A stretch of 19,933 nucleotides of DNA, from assembly GCA_022736605.1 (NCBI GenBank), contig DZDB01000002.1, positions 1-19,933 on the forward strand, given 5' to 3'. How positions within the stretch are numbered: the stretch's first letter is position 1; the number at the start of each line of letters is the position of its first letter. Below are positions 1 to 7,764 of the stretch, piece by piece. A program made the translations under genes and the position numbers. Source of the stretch: Sideroxydans lithotrophicus (GTDB lineage Bacteria > Pseudomonadota > Gammaproteobacteria > Burkholderiales > Sulfuriferulaceae). The notes beneath the pieces are model-generated. The model had not been told where the DNA came from and made no database searches. It saw nothing but the letters and a program-made list of their open reading frames with translations.

Positions 1-3000
1 CGCACCACCACGCCGGCCAGCGCGATGACGCCGATCATCGAGGTGGCGGTAAACGCCTGCTGGGTAATCCAGTGGCCAGGAAACACACCGACCATGGTCA
101 GCGGGATTGCGCCCATCACGATCATCGGCATGACAAAGGATTTGTAATAGCCGACCAGCAGCAGATAGATAAACACCAGTGCAACGATGAACGCCGAACC
201 GAGGTCGCGGAACACGTCCAGCGTCAGGCGCATTTCGCCGCCCCACAGCAGGTGATAGCTGAGCATGTCGTCCGGCTGGGTTTCAACAAAGCCGAGGTTG
301 CCGGTTTTGAACGTGACGCCGGACGGCAGTTTGACGTTATCGAGCATCTTGTCCAGCGCCAGCGTGGCGTACACCGGGCTGGATTTAAGCAGCTCGCCGC
401 CGACTTTGACGACTTGATGCTGGTCGCGGTCGAACAGGGGTTTTTCCTGCGTGGTGCGTTGCACGGTGGCAATGGCAGACAGCGGGATTTGCTGGCCGGA
501 CTGATTGGTCACGCGGATTGACAGTATCTGCTCCGGGTTTTGACGTTCACTGCGCGGCAATCGCAATATCAGGTCGACCGGCTCACGGGCGTCTGCAACG
601 TGCACCGTGCCAACGGTGTGTCCCGATACATAATCGTGCAGCAGTTTGGCGACCTGGCCGACTGCTACGCCCGATAGCGCGGCTTTTTCCGGATCCACCT
701 GGACGCGAAAGGCATCGACCGTGCCAGTGACCGAGTTATCGACGTTGATGATGCCGTAAATCTGGTTGAAGGCCTGGCTCACGTCAGCGCCAGCGGCACG
801 CAATGCATCGTAGTTCGGACCATACAGCTCGGCCAGCACCTGCGATTGCACTGGCGGGCCGGGGGGCGTTTCATATAGTTTGATTTTGGTCAGGGGAAAT
901 TGTTTGCGCAGCGGCGCCAGCGCAACGTCCAGGCCGTTTACCACCTCATGCGAAGAAGCCGTGCGATGGTGCTTGTCGCTGAGATTGACACGGATTTGCG
1001 CCAGATTGTCACCCTGCTTGAACAGATCGCCGCGTACCAGTGCGGCAAAATCGACTGGCGCGGTGGTGCCAAGAAAGGTCTGGTAATCGACCACGTTCGC
1101 GGTTTTGGCGATGACCTCGCCCACGGCGCGCGTCACCCGATCGGTTTCTGCCAGCGTGCTGCCCGCCGGGGTGTCGACTTCTACCAGAAAGGTATTGGTG
1201 TTGTCATTGGGCAGCATTTTCAGCTCAACGCCGAGTGGCGACAGCGGGCCATTCAACCCGGCAGGCCGGATGAACTGCCAGGCCGGCATCAGCAGGGCGG
1301 CGCCCAGCAACAGCAGCACCACCACGAACATGAGATTACGTTTGCCGCGATGCTGAATCAACGGCTGGATGACTTTGACGTAGCTGCGATACAGCACGTC
1401 CTGGTGCGCGGCATGGTCGTCTTCGGTGTGGCTGGTTGCCACATAAGGGTGTTTGGCCGCCTTGCCGCTGAGCCAGCGAAACGCGGCCCACGGCACCACG
1501 GCATAGGCAAAAAACAGCGAAGCGATCATCGCCACCGGTACATTGAGCGGAATCGGGCGCATGAATGGCCCCATCATGCCGCTGACAAACGCCATCGGGA
1601 TGAACGCCAGCATCACCGCCAGCGTGGCAATGTTGGTCGGGCGACCGATTTCGTTGGTGGCCTGGATGAGTGAGGCTTTGAAATCCTTGATGCCGAGGTG
1701 CATGTGACGGTGGATGTTTTCGATTACCACGATGGAATCATCGACCAGCAAACCGAGCGACAAAATCAGTGCAAACAGCGTGATACGGTTAATGGTCTGG
1801 CCGAACAGGTAGCCGATCAGCAGCACCACGAACAGGATTAGCGGAATGGTCAGGGTCACAATCGCCGCTTCACGCCAGCCCAGAAACACCAGCAAAATCA
1901 GCACCACCGTGCCGATGGCAATGCCGAGGTGCTCGACCAGTGTATTCACCGCATCGTCGGCTTTGGCGCCATCGTCGCGGGTGATGGCAACATTGACGCC
2001 TTGCGGGATGGCTTCACGCTTGAGCAGGTCGAGTTTTTTCAGCACGGCCTCGGTTACGACCACTGCATTGGTACCGGCTTTTTTGGCGAGCGCAATGGTG
2101 ACGGCGGGCGCTTCGCCACGAAATGCAGCAGACGCTGCCGCCGGTCCGGTAGCGTAACGTGACAGCTTGTCGGTTTCGGCCGGGCCGTCTTCAATCGTCG
2201 CTACGTCCTTCAGAAAAATCGGCTTGCCGTTGGGCGCACCGATGATGATTTGGCCGACTTCGCGGGCATTGCCGAGAAAGCCCGACAGGCGCATCGGCTG
2301 ATTGCGGTTGTCGTTCACCAGCTTGCCAATCGGCAACGACACGTTTGCGCCCATCAGCATCTTGTCGACCTGATCCAGGCTCACGCCCGCCGCTGCCAGT
2401 TTGCCAGGCGAAATCCACACGTTGACCGCGCGTTGCGCGCCGCCCACCAGGTCGGTAAATGACACGCCGGGTACGTTGCGCAACTGTTCCAGCACGCGCG
2501 CGGCAATCTGGCGCAACTGGAAATCATTCATCTGCGTGCTGCTGAGTGTAATTGTCAGGATCGGCACGTCGTCGACGTTGATCGGTTTGACCATCGGCTG
2601 AGAGGCGCCAGGCGGCAGGCGATCGAGGTTTTCCACCAGCTGATTGTAGACTCGCACCAGGCTCCGCTCCTGGTCCTGACCAACGTCAAATTCGACCGTC
2701 ACCATGCCGAAATCCGGCACCGCATAGCCGTAAGTATGCTTGACGCCGGTCTGCGCGTTCATGATCGCTTCGAGCGGCTTGACTACCAGATTCTGGATTT
2801 CACTGGCTGAGGCGCCGGGTTTCGATACGATGATGTTGGCGGCTGGCACCACGATCTGCGGGTTGTATTCACGCGGCGTGAGCAGGATTGCCATGCCACC
2901 GGCCAGCGCAGCCGCCAGCATGATCATGACGGTGATCTTGGATTCAATGAACAGGCGTGTCAGCTTGCCCGCGATATTGAGCGGCGCGTCGGTGTGCGGA

Positions 3001-3008
3001 TCAGACAT
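1..3008 (-). CDS. RND efflux pump permease (AcrB/HAE-like), 3' end cut by window
   Basis: Inner-membrane proton-driven pump of the resistance-nodulation-division superfamily, working with the adaptor and TolC channel encoded just upstream. I translated it by hand from the ATG at 3008: 1002 full codons are present before the window edge. Seen: N-terminal TM1, then a periplasmic porter domain (PGASASEIQNLVVKPLE near the start), and TM4 containing LSLGLLVDDSIVVIEN, where D423-D424 match the paired proton-relay aspartates of AcrB. HME metal pumps lack this pair, so a drug/organic-type pump is favoured over CusA. The last readable residues are LAGVVV followed by CGN (Arg), which aligns with AcrB Lys940 in TM10. 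By comparison with AcrB, roughly 70-110 residues are missing. Its start overlaps the adaptor stop by 8 bases (ATGTCTGA), so translation is probably coupled. The substrate cannot be read from the sequence. Confidence 0.95.
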   Translation of the reverse strand, partial: MSDPHTDAPLNIAGKLTRLFIESKITVMIMLAAALAGGMAILLTPREYNPQIVVPAANIIVSKPGASASEIQNLVVKPLEAIMNAQTGVKHTYGYAVPDFGMVTVEFDVGQDQERSLVRVYNQLVENLDRLPPGASQPMVKPINVDDVPILTITLSSTQMNDFQLRQIAARVLEQLRNVPGVSFTDLVGGAQRAVNVWISPGKLAAAGVSLDQVDKMLMGANVSLPIGKLVNDNRNQPMRLSGFLGNAREVGQIIIGAPNGKPIFLKDVATIEDGPAETDKLSRYATGPAAASAAFRGEAPAVTIALAKKAGTNAVVVTEAVLKKLDLLKREAIPQGVNVAITRDDGAKADDAVNTLVEHLGIAIGTVVLILLVFLGWREAAIVTLTIPLILFVVLLIGYLFGQTINRITLFALILSLGLLVDDSIVVIENIHRHMHLGIKDFKASLIQATNEIGRPTNIATLAVMLAFIPMAFVSGMMGPFMRPIPLNVPVAMIASLFFAYAVVPWAAFRWLSGKAAKHPYVATSHTEDDHAAHQDVLYRSYVKVIQPLIQHRGKRNLMFVVVLLLLGAALLMPAWQFIRPAGLNGPLSPLGVELKMLPNDNTNTFLVEVDTPAGSTLAETDRVTRAVGEVIAKTANVVDYQTFLGTTAPVDFAALVRGDLFKQGDNLAQIRVNLSDKHHRTASSHEVVNGLDVALAPLRKQFPLTKIKLYETPPGPPVQSQVLAELYGPNYDALRAAGADVSQAFNQIYGIINVDNSVTGTVDAFRVQVDPEKAALSGVAVGQVAKLLHDYVSGHTVGTVHVADAREPVDLILRLPRSERQNPEQILSIRVTNQSGQQIPLSAIATVQRTTQEKPLFDRDQHQVVKVGGELLKSSPVYATLALDKMLDNVKLPSGVTFKTGNLGFVETQPDDMLSYHLLWGGEMRLTLDVFRDLGSAFIVALVFIYLLLVGYYKSFVMPMIVMGAIPLTMVGVFPGHWITQQAFTATSMIGVIALAGVVV

Positions 3009-4101
3009 TGCCGCTCCCGCTGCTGACCACTTTGTCGCCTGATTGCAGGGTTGCGTTGCCGCTGGTGACGATGCGTTCGCCTGCGCTCAACCCGGCCTGG
3101 ATCTCCACTTGGCCGTTGGTGGTCGCGCCGGTGCGTACCATGCGGAATTGCGCAATTTGATTGGCATCCACCACAAACACGCCAATGATGCCAACGCGGT
3201 CAAGTACCGCTGCCTGCGGCACACGGATACCCGTGCGCTCCCCGCTGGCAAAGCCAACCCTGACATACATGCCACTCTTGTAAAGGTGCCCGCTGGGCAG
3301 GTCGATTTTGACCAGATAGCTGTGCGTAACCGGGTCGGCTGCGGACACCAGGCGTGCGATTTTGCCGTTGATGGCAGTGCTGTGTTCGCTGCCGTCCAGC
3401 TGCAGGCTGACGCTGTCACCCAGCTTCAGGTGGCCGAAAATTTCTGCCGGTACACTGGTTTGAACCTGCAGTTTTGCCGGGTTTTCAATCACCAGTACCG
3501 GTTTGCCGGGGGTTGCCAGATCACCCACATTGGCGAGCTTTTGTGTGACGACACCGGCAAAGGGCGCGGTCAGCGTGGCATAGCGCATTTGTGCACCGGC
3601 ACTGTTTGCGGCGGCGCGCGCGGCGGCAGACTGCTGCTGGGCGACCTGGTATTGCAGCCGCACTTTGTCCCATTGCTGTTTGGGGATGGCCTCCTCTTTG
3701 TACAGCGTGCCAAATCGCGTGTAATCGTTTTTGGCGTCGGCCAGCGCCGCCTCGGCTTGCGCCAGTCCGGCCTGCGCCTGGCTCAGTTGGCCTTGTACTT
3801 CGGATGGATCGACGGTAAACAGGCGTTGCCCGGCAACGACGCTTTGGCCTTCCTGTACGTTGATGGCGCTGATAAAGCCGGTCAGGCGCGAGGCGATTTG
3901 CGCCTGCTGTTCGGCGACCACATTGCCGGGAGCATTGGAGACAATTGGCTGCTGGCTGTTTTGTACCGTCATGACGGTGGCGTTTACGCTGGCACCAGCC
4001 GCTGCAGTCGGCGGGTTGCTGGATTCGCCACAGCCAGACAGACTTAAGCTCAATAGCAACAATGCGCTGACGGGAAAGAACGGTAGAGACGTGTGGTTCA
4101 A
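3001..4101 (-). CDS. Periplasmic adaptor (membrane fusion protein) of RND efflux system, lipoprotein
   Basis: HlyD/AcrA-family adaptor that bridges the inner-membrane RND pump to the outer-membrane channel. The 366-residue product has a hydrophobic signal peptide ending in a lipobox (L21-S22-G23-C24), so it is probably lipid-anchored. A biotinyl-lipoyl half-motif follows (GFISAINVQEGQSVVAGQ), then an alpha-hairpin rich in Gln and Ala at about residues 100-165, the second lipoyl half (LTAPFAGVVTQKLANVGD), a beta-barrel, and a membrane-proximal domain (VPQAAVLDR onward). The start is a TTG. It is preferred because an AGGGAG ribosome-binding site lies 6 bases upstream and because the signal peptide begins there. 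It is the middle gene of the efflux operon: the stop of the TolC-like gene lies 20 bases upstream and the pump start overlaps its end. Confidence 0.95.
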   Translation of the reverse strand: MNHTSLPFFPVSALLLLSLSLSGCGESSNPPTAAAGASVNATVMTVQNSQQPIVSNAPGNVVAEQQAQIASRLTGFISAINVQEGQSVVAGQRLFTVDPSEVQGQLSQAQAGLAQAEAALADAKNDYTRFGTLYKEEAIPKQQWDKVRLQYQVAQQQSAAARAAANSAGAQMRYATLTAPFAGVVTQKLANVGDLATPGKPVLVIENPAKLQVQTSVPAEIFGHLKLGDSVSLQLDGSEHSTAINGKIARLVSAADPVTHSYLVKIDLPSGHLYKSGMYVRVGFASGERTGIRVPQAAVLDRVGIIGVFVVDANQIAQFRMVRTGATTNGQVEIQAGLSAGERIVTSGNATLQSGDKVVSSGSGNV

Positions 4102-4121
4102 GGTGGGCTCCCTGTTTTGAT

Positions 4122-5525
4122 TCAGTATTGTGCGGGATCGAGCTGACCCAGCGCGAGCAGCAGGCTGGCACGCTGGATGGCGAGTTCGTATTGGGCGCGC
4201 ACCACGTCGGCGCGCGCTTTGTCGAGCTGGGTTTGCGCGGCCAGTAGCTCGGTAATGGTGGCGACACCGTTGGCGTAGCGTTTTTCCACCAGTCCGGTGG
4301 CCTGTTCTGCGCTCTCAATTGCCTGCTCGCGCGCCGTCAGGCTGAATTCAGCTTCAGCGCTCTGACGGCGAGCACGCGCCACGTCTGCTGCGACGGCGTT
4401 TTCTGTCTGCTGCAGGCGCGCCGCCTGTTCGTTGCGAACGGCCGATGCACGATCGACCGCGCTCTGCGTCACGCTGCCATCAAATACGGTCCAGCTGAGC
4501 GTGCCTGCCAAGGTGTACGAGTTGGCAGCAAAGCCCAGCTTGCTGTCATTCCAGTCCTGCCGCGCCAGCAGTCCCAGCTGCGGATAAAGATTGGCTTTTG
4601 AGACTTTGACATTGGCTTGCGCTGCTTCGACCTGGCTGCGCTGCGCTTGCACGCCAGGGTTGCTGGACAGTGCCTGTAGTTGCAAGTCATCGGCGGATAC
4701 GGTGCTGGCAGGTGTCATGACTGCCGCACCGACGTCCAGCGGTGTATTCAGGGGTAAGCCGAGTAGCAGATGCAGTTGATCCAGTGCGCTTGCTTCCGCA
4801 TTTTGTGCTTGCAGTAACTGGATACGGGTATCTTGCTGGCGTACTTGCGCTGACAGCAAGTCGCTTTTCACTACCACGCCGCCCTTGACCAGGCTGGTGA
4901 TGGTTTTGACCTGCGAATTCGCTGCAATCTCGGCCTGTTTCGCTACCTGCACCATGGCGCGTGCAGAATGCACGCCCTGATACGCCTGCAATACCTGATA
5001 AATCAGTTTTTGGCGGGCAGCAATGTCGCCGCTTTGTGCTGCGCGGATCAGCGCTTTGGCCTGCTCGATGTTGCCGGTGATCATGCCGCCGGTATAAATC
5101 GGCAGCTGGGCTTCAAGGCGGGTGTTGAAATTGTTGACGTTGCCGGGGTAATTCAGGGTGTCGGGTTTGACATTCAGCAGATTGGGATTGGCTGGATCGA
5201 ACTGGCTGAAGCCGAAATCGTTGAAGCTTGCCTGGCGCTGTGACAATTTGATGCCGAATGCATTCAGTGCGTCGTTGGTGCGGGTGGCTGTCAACGAAGC
5301 AGTCAATTTGGGCAGGCGGCTGCCACGCGCCTGGCGCAGCGCGGCTTCAGCCTGTTCGATTTGCGCCCGGCTGGCGATCAGATCAGGGTTTTGGTGTAAC
5401 GCCATGTCAACGCACTGTGCAAAACTAAGTGTGCCCGCAATCGCACTACCCGGTTGGGCGGTGCCCAGGGGGGCTAGCAATATCAGCAGCTGCCACGCCA
5501 GCTTGCGTGAATTGAGTAATGACAT
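4122..5525 (-). CDS. TolC-family outer membrane efflux channel
   Basis: Outer membrane factor forming the exit duct of the tripartite pump. The 467-residue product has a cleavable signal peptide (LLILLAPLGTAQPG..., probable cut near AIA-G at about residue 31). Two repeated OEP units follow. Unit 1 starts at LSFAQCVDMALHQNPDLIASRAQIEQAEAAL (shown only in part by LSFAQCVDMALHQNPDL), and unit 2 has the related SSNPGVQAQRSQVEAAQANV. Long Gln/Ala-rich helices and the C-terminal RYANGVATITELLAAQTQLD typical of the family are present. The ATG is preceded by AAGGG at a longish 10-base spacing. It is first in the efflux operon, with a candidate promoter and operator about 85-110 bases upstream. The family is secure; which substrates pass is unknown. 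Confidence 0.95.
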   Translation of the reverse strand: MSLLNSRKLAWQLLILLAPLGTAQPGSAIAGTLSFAQCVDMALHQNPDLIASRAQIEQAEAALRQARGSRLPKLTASLTATRTNDALNAFGIKLSQRQASFNDFGFSQFDPANPNLLNVKPDTLNYPGNVNNFNTRLEAQLPIYTGGMITGNIEQAKALIRAAQSGDIAARQKLIYQVLQAYQGVHSARAMVQVAKQAEIAANSQVKTITSLVKGGVVVKSDLLSAQVRQQDTRIQLLQAQNAEASALDQLHLLLGLPLNTPLDVGAAVMTPASTVSADDLQLQALSSNPGVQAQRSQVEAAQANVKVSKANLYPQLGLLARQDWNDSKLGFAANSYTLAGTLSWTVFDGSVTQSAVDRASAVRNEQAARLQQTENAVAADVARARRQSAEAEFSLTAREQAIESAEQATGLVEKRYANGVATITELLAAQTQLDKARADVVRAQYELAIQRASLLLALGQLDPAQY

Positions 5526-5599
5526 CCGATGGTTTCCCTTGAAGTTGTGACTGCGCCAGGATTAATCCTGTGTGTTAACGAACGCTCGCATCACGTATA

Positions 5600-5621
5600 T
5601 TAGAGAATTATTATATTCTAA
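5600..5621. promoter_or_regulatory. Candidate operator: AT-rich inverted repeat upstream of efflux operon
   Basis: TTAGA and TCTAA form perfect 5-base arms at the ends of a 22-base AT-rich element, with 16 of the 22 positions symmetric. It overlaps the best -10 hexamer for the TolC-like gene. Dimeric ArsR-family repressors typically bind AT-rich dyads that overlap promoters, and an ArsR gene lies immediately upstream. Binding is inferred, not shown. Confidence 0.45.
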
Positions 5622-5638
5622 ATAAGAAGCTTAATCTA
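5610..5638 (-). promoter_or_regulatory. Candidate sigma70 promoter of the efflux operon
   Basis: On the minus strand, a perfect TATAAT (5610-5615) is preceded, with a 17-base spacer, by TAGATT (5633-5638), a weak -35 with 3 of 6 consensus bases. The TolC-like start codon lies about 85 bases downstream. The weak -35 and the overlapping dyad fit a regulated promoter. The rest of the 230-base gap between the regulator and the channel gene shows no further convincing gene. Confidence 0.45.
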
Positions 5639-5755
5639 CATGGTGGTGCCGTATAGGATATTACACGGGCATCGACTTCGGTGTTGTTGAATGCAGCATG
5701 GTGCAGGGGGTGTGGCAGGTGCTGAGTGGTTGTTGCTGTCAGCCCGGCGGGTGGC

Positions 5756-6082
5756 TTACTTGGCAAAGCCGCAGAAAACGTCGCGCATCATGCTGATCAG
5801 GCGCAGGGTGCGGGTATCGCCAACCCGGTAAAAGACGCGGTTGGCATCTTTGCGTGTACGCAACACGCCCTTGTCGCGCAAAATGGCTAAGTGTTGAGAA
5901 ATGTTGCTTTGTGACGTGCCTACGCTATCAACAATATCTTGTACGCTGACTTCACGGTCGCCCAATACGCATAGAATCTTGAGCCGCAAAGGGTGGGACA
6001 TCGCCTTCATCGCGCGCGATGCCTGCTCGATATGCTCATCCTTGTCGATTAAATCGATGTGCTCCAAATTCAATACGCTCAT
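5756..6082 (-). CDS. ArsR/SmtB-family repressor with HlyU/SqrR/BigR-type cysteine pair
   Basis: Small winged-helix transcription factor, 108 residues, likely a dimeric repressor of the efflux operon that follows on the same strand. Seen: AMSHPLRLKILCVLG (helix 2 region), the recognition helix region SVGTSQSNISQHLAILRDKGVL, then a wing with TRKDANRVFYRVGD, and a C-terminal helix ending MRDVFCGFAK. C38 and C104 are 66 residues apart. HlyU (C38/C104), SqrR (C41/C107) and BigR (C42/C108) have the same spacing and the same flanking helices, and in these the thiols sense persulfides or oxidants. The ELCVCDL metal box of classic ArsR/SmtB is absent. The ATG at 6082 (GGGGA four bases upstream) is preferred over an in-frame TTG at 6103. 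What it senses here is inferred. Confidence 0.92.
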   Translation of the reverse strand: MSVLNLEHIDLIDKDEHIEQASRAMKAMSHPLRLKILCVLGDREVSVQDIVDSVGTSQSNISQHLAILRDKGVLRTRKDANRVFYRVGDTRTLRLISMMRDVFCGFAK

Positions 6083-6116
6083 TGTGTCCCCGATTAAAAT
6101 CAATTAATTACCCACT

Positions 6117-6150
6117 ATTATAATGCACGCCATATTAAAATATACTAAAA
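6117..6150. promoter_or_regulatory. AT-rich divergent control region between arsR-type gene and gpmI
   Basis: ATTATAAT at 6117-6124 is self-complementary and gives a TATAAT -10 toward the regulator gene on the minus strand (6117-6122). TATACT (6141-6146) is a good -10 toward gpmI, with TTATAA (6118-6123) 17 bases before it as a weak -35. ATATT-AA-AATAT at 6132-6143 is a perfect short dyad and could be an autoregulatory site. All hexamers are read by eye, and AT-rich DNA yields such matches by chance. Confidence 0.35.
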
Positions 6151-6222
6151 TTGCTGGCGTGAAATTACCCCTTAAAACAGCTGCGTTTATCACGACGCAA
6201 AGCGAGCTTAAACGTACCTTAC

Positions 6223-7764
6223 ATGAAGGCTAATCCAGTTCTCCTCATCATTCTTGACGGTTTCGGCTGCCGCCAATGTCAAACCGATAATGCTATCGCG
6301 CAAGCGCACAAGCCTCACTGGGACGCGCTCTGGAAAAGCTACCCGCACACTCTGATTCAGGCGTCTGAGTCGGCGGTTGGTTTGCCATCCGGGCAAATGG
6401 GTAATTCCGAAGTCGGGCATTTGAATATCGGCGCCGGGCGCGTTGTGTATCAGGAATTCACGCGTATAGACCTGGCAATTCAGGGCACATCATTCTTTGA
6501 TAATCCAGCGTTAAAAGGCGCAATCGCGACAGCGAAAGCCAATGGCGGTGCGCTGCATATTCTTGGGCTGCTGTCTGACGGCGGTGTCCACAGCCATGAA
6601 AACCACATTTACGCGATGCTGCGCATGGCTGCGCACGAGGGGCTGGACAAAGTATTCGTGCATGCATTCCTGGATGGCCGTGACACGCCGCCTAAAAGTG
6701 CAGAAAAGTATCTTGCCGGGATGGAAAAAGTGATAGCCGATGTCGGGGTTGGCCACATTGCCTCAATTATCGGTCGCTACTTTGCAATGGATCGTGACCG
6801 TCGCTGGGCGCGCGTGCAAGCAGCCTATGAGCTGATTAGTGAAGGCCGTGCCGAATTCACCGCGCCAGATGCGGAAACGGGCCTGCAGCAAGCGTATGCG
6901 CGTGGCGAAACCGACGAGTTTGTCAAAGCCACGGCGATCGTGCCGCCCGGCAAGTTGCCGGTGCGCATTGGTGATGGTGACGCCGTAGTGTTCATGAATT
7001 TTCGTTCGGATCGGGCGCGACAGATATCGCGTCCATTCATTGAGGCCGATTTCAATGACTTTGAACGCGACTATCAGCCGAAGCTTGGCGCGTTTTGTAC
7101 CCTGACTGGCTACAGTGATGAGTTCAATGTCTCGGTCGCGTTTCCGCCTGAACCCATACACAATGGCTTTGGTGAATATATTGCAAGGTTGGGATTGAAG
7201 CAGCTGCGTATTGCAGAAACTGAAAAATATCCGCATGTCACGTTTTTCTTCAACGGTGGAGAAGAAACGGTTTATGAAGGTGAAGCGCGCATTCTGGTGC
7301 CGTCACCAAACGTCGCGACCTATGACTTGCAGCCCGAAATGAGCGCCTACGAACTGACTGACAAACTGGTAGCCGCGATAGAAAGCAAGCAGTACGACGC
7401 CATCATCTGTAACTATGCCAATGCCGATATGGTCGGCCATACCGGCCATCTTGATGCAGCGATCAAAGCCATTGAAGTCCTCGATGACTGTCTTGGTCGG
7501 GTGATCCCGGCCATGTTGGCGGCAGGCGGCGAAGTTGTGATTACCGCTGATCACGGCAATGCTGAAATGATGCTGGATGAAGAAACCACGCAGGCGCATA
7601 CCGCGCACACCGTGAATATGGTGCCGCTGTTGTATGTGGGCAGGCGGCGTCTGACGATGGCGGGCAATGGTGCGCTGGAAGATGTCAGCCCAACGCTGCT
7701 TAAACTCATGGGTTTGCCGCAGCCGTCCGAAATGACCGGAAGAGCGTTGATCGCATTCGAGTGA
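6223..7764 (+). CDS. gpmI: 2,3-bisphosphoglycerate-independent phosphoglycerate mutase
   Basis: Interconverts 3-phosphoglycerate and 2-phosphoglycerate in glycolysis and gluconeogenesis through a phosphoserine intermediate at a two-manganese site in the cytoplasm. The 513-residue length is standard. D12 (LLIILDGFG) and the nucleophile S62 (GQMGNSEVGHLNIGAGR) sit at the classic positions. Also seen are the inserted phosphotransferase domain with HAFLDGRDTPP, the FRSDRARQ substrate motif, and the C-terminal metal site NADMVGHTG followed by TADHGNAE. An unusual feature is a C16-x-x-C19 pair directly after the first metal ligand. The ATG has only a poor ribosome-binding site. It is first in a plus-strand gene run, and its stop overlaps the next start (GTGA). 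Confidence 0.97.
   Translation: MKANPVLLIILDGFGCRQCQTDNAIAQAHKPHWDALWKSYPHTLIQASESAVGLPSGQMGNSEVGHLNIGAGRVVYQEFTRIDLAIQGTSFFDNPALKGAIATAKANGGALHILGLLSDGGVHSHENHIYAMLRMAAHEGLDKVFVHAFLDGRDTPPKSAEKYLAGMEKVIADVGVGHIASIIGRYFAMDRDRRWARVQAAYELISEGRAEFTAPDAETGLQQAYARGETDEFVKATAIVPPGKLPVRIGDGDAVVFMNFRSDRARQISRPFIEADFNDFERDYQPKLGAFCTLTGYSDEFNVSVAFPPEPIHNGFGEYIARLGLKQLRIAETEKYPHVTFFFNGGEETVYEGEARILVPSPNVATYDLQPEMSAYELTDKLVAAIESKQYDAIICNYANADMVGHTGHLDAAIKAIEVLDDCLGRVIPAMLAAGGEVVITADHGNAEMMLDEETTQAHTAHTVNMVPLLYVGRRRLTMAGNGALEDVSPTLLKLMGLPQPSEMTGRALIAFE

Noticed and set aside
900..1673. Plus-strand open frame of 257 codons, His/Gln/Arg-rich
   Set aside because: Antisense to the RND pump, whose continuous translation contains the DD proton-relay motif; composition is typical of a shadow frame.
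3043..4047. Long plus-strand open frame of 334 codons
   Set aside because: It lies antisense to the adaptor gene, whose domains and lipobox are clear. Its translation is Gly/Arg/His-rich with no recognisable motif.
5640..5755. A small gene or terminator in the gap after the ArsR-type gene
   Set aside because: Only a 12-codon minus-strand frame and a four-base-pair stem (AGCC/GGCT) without a T-run are visible; neither is convincing.
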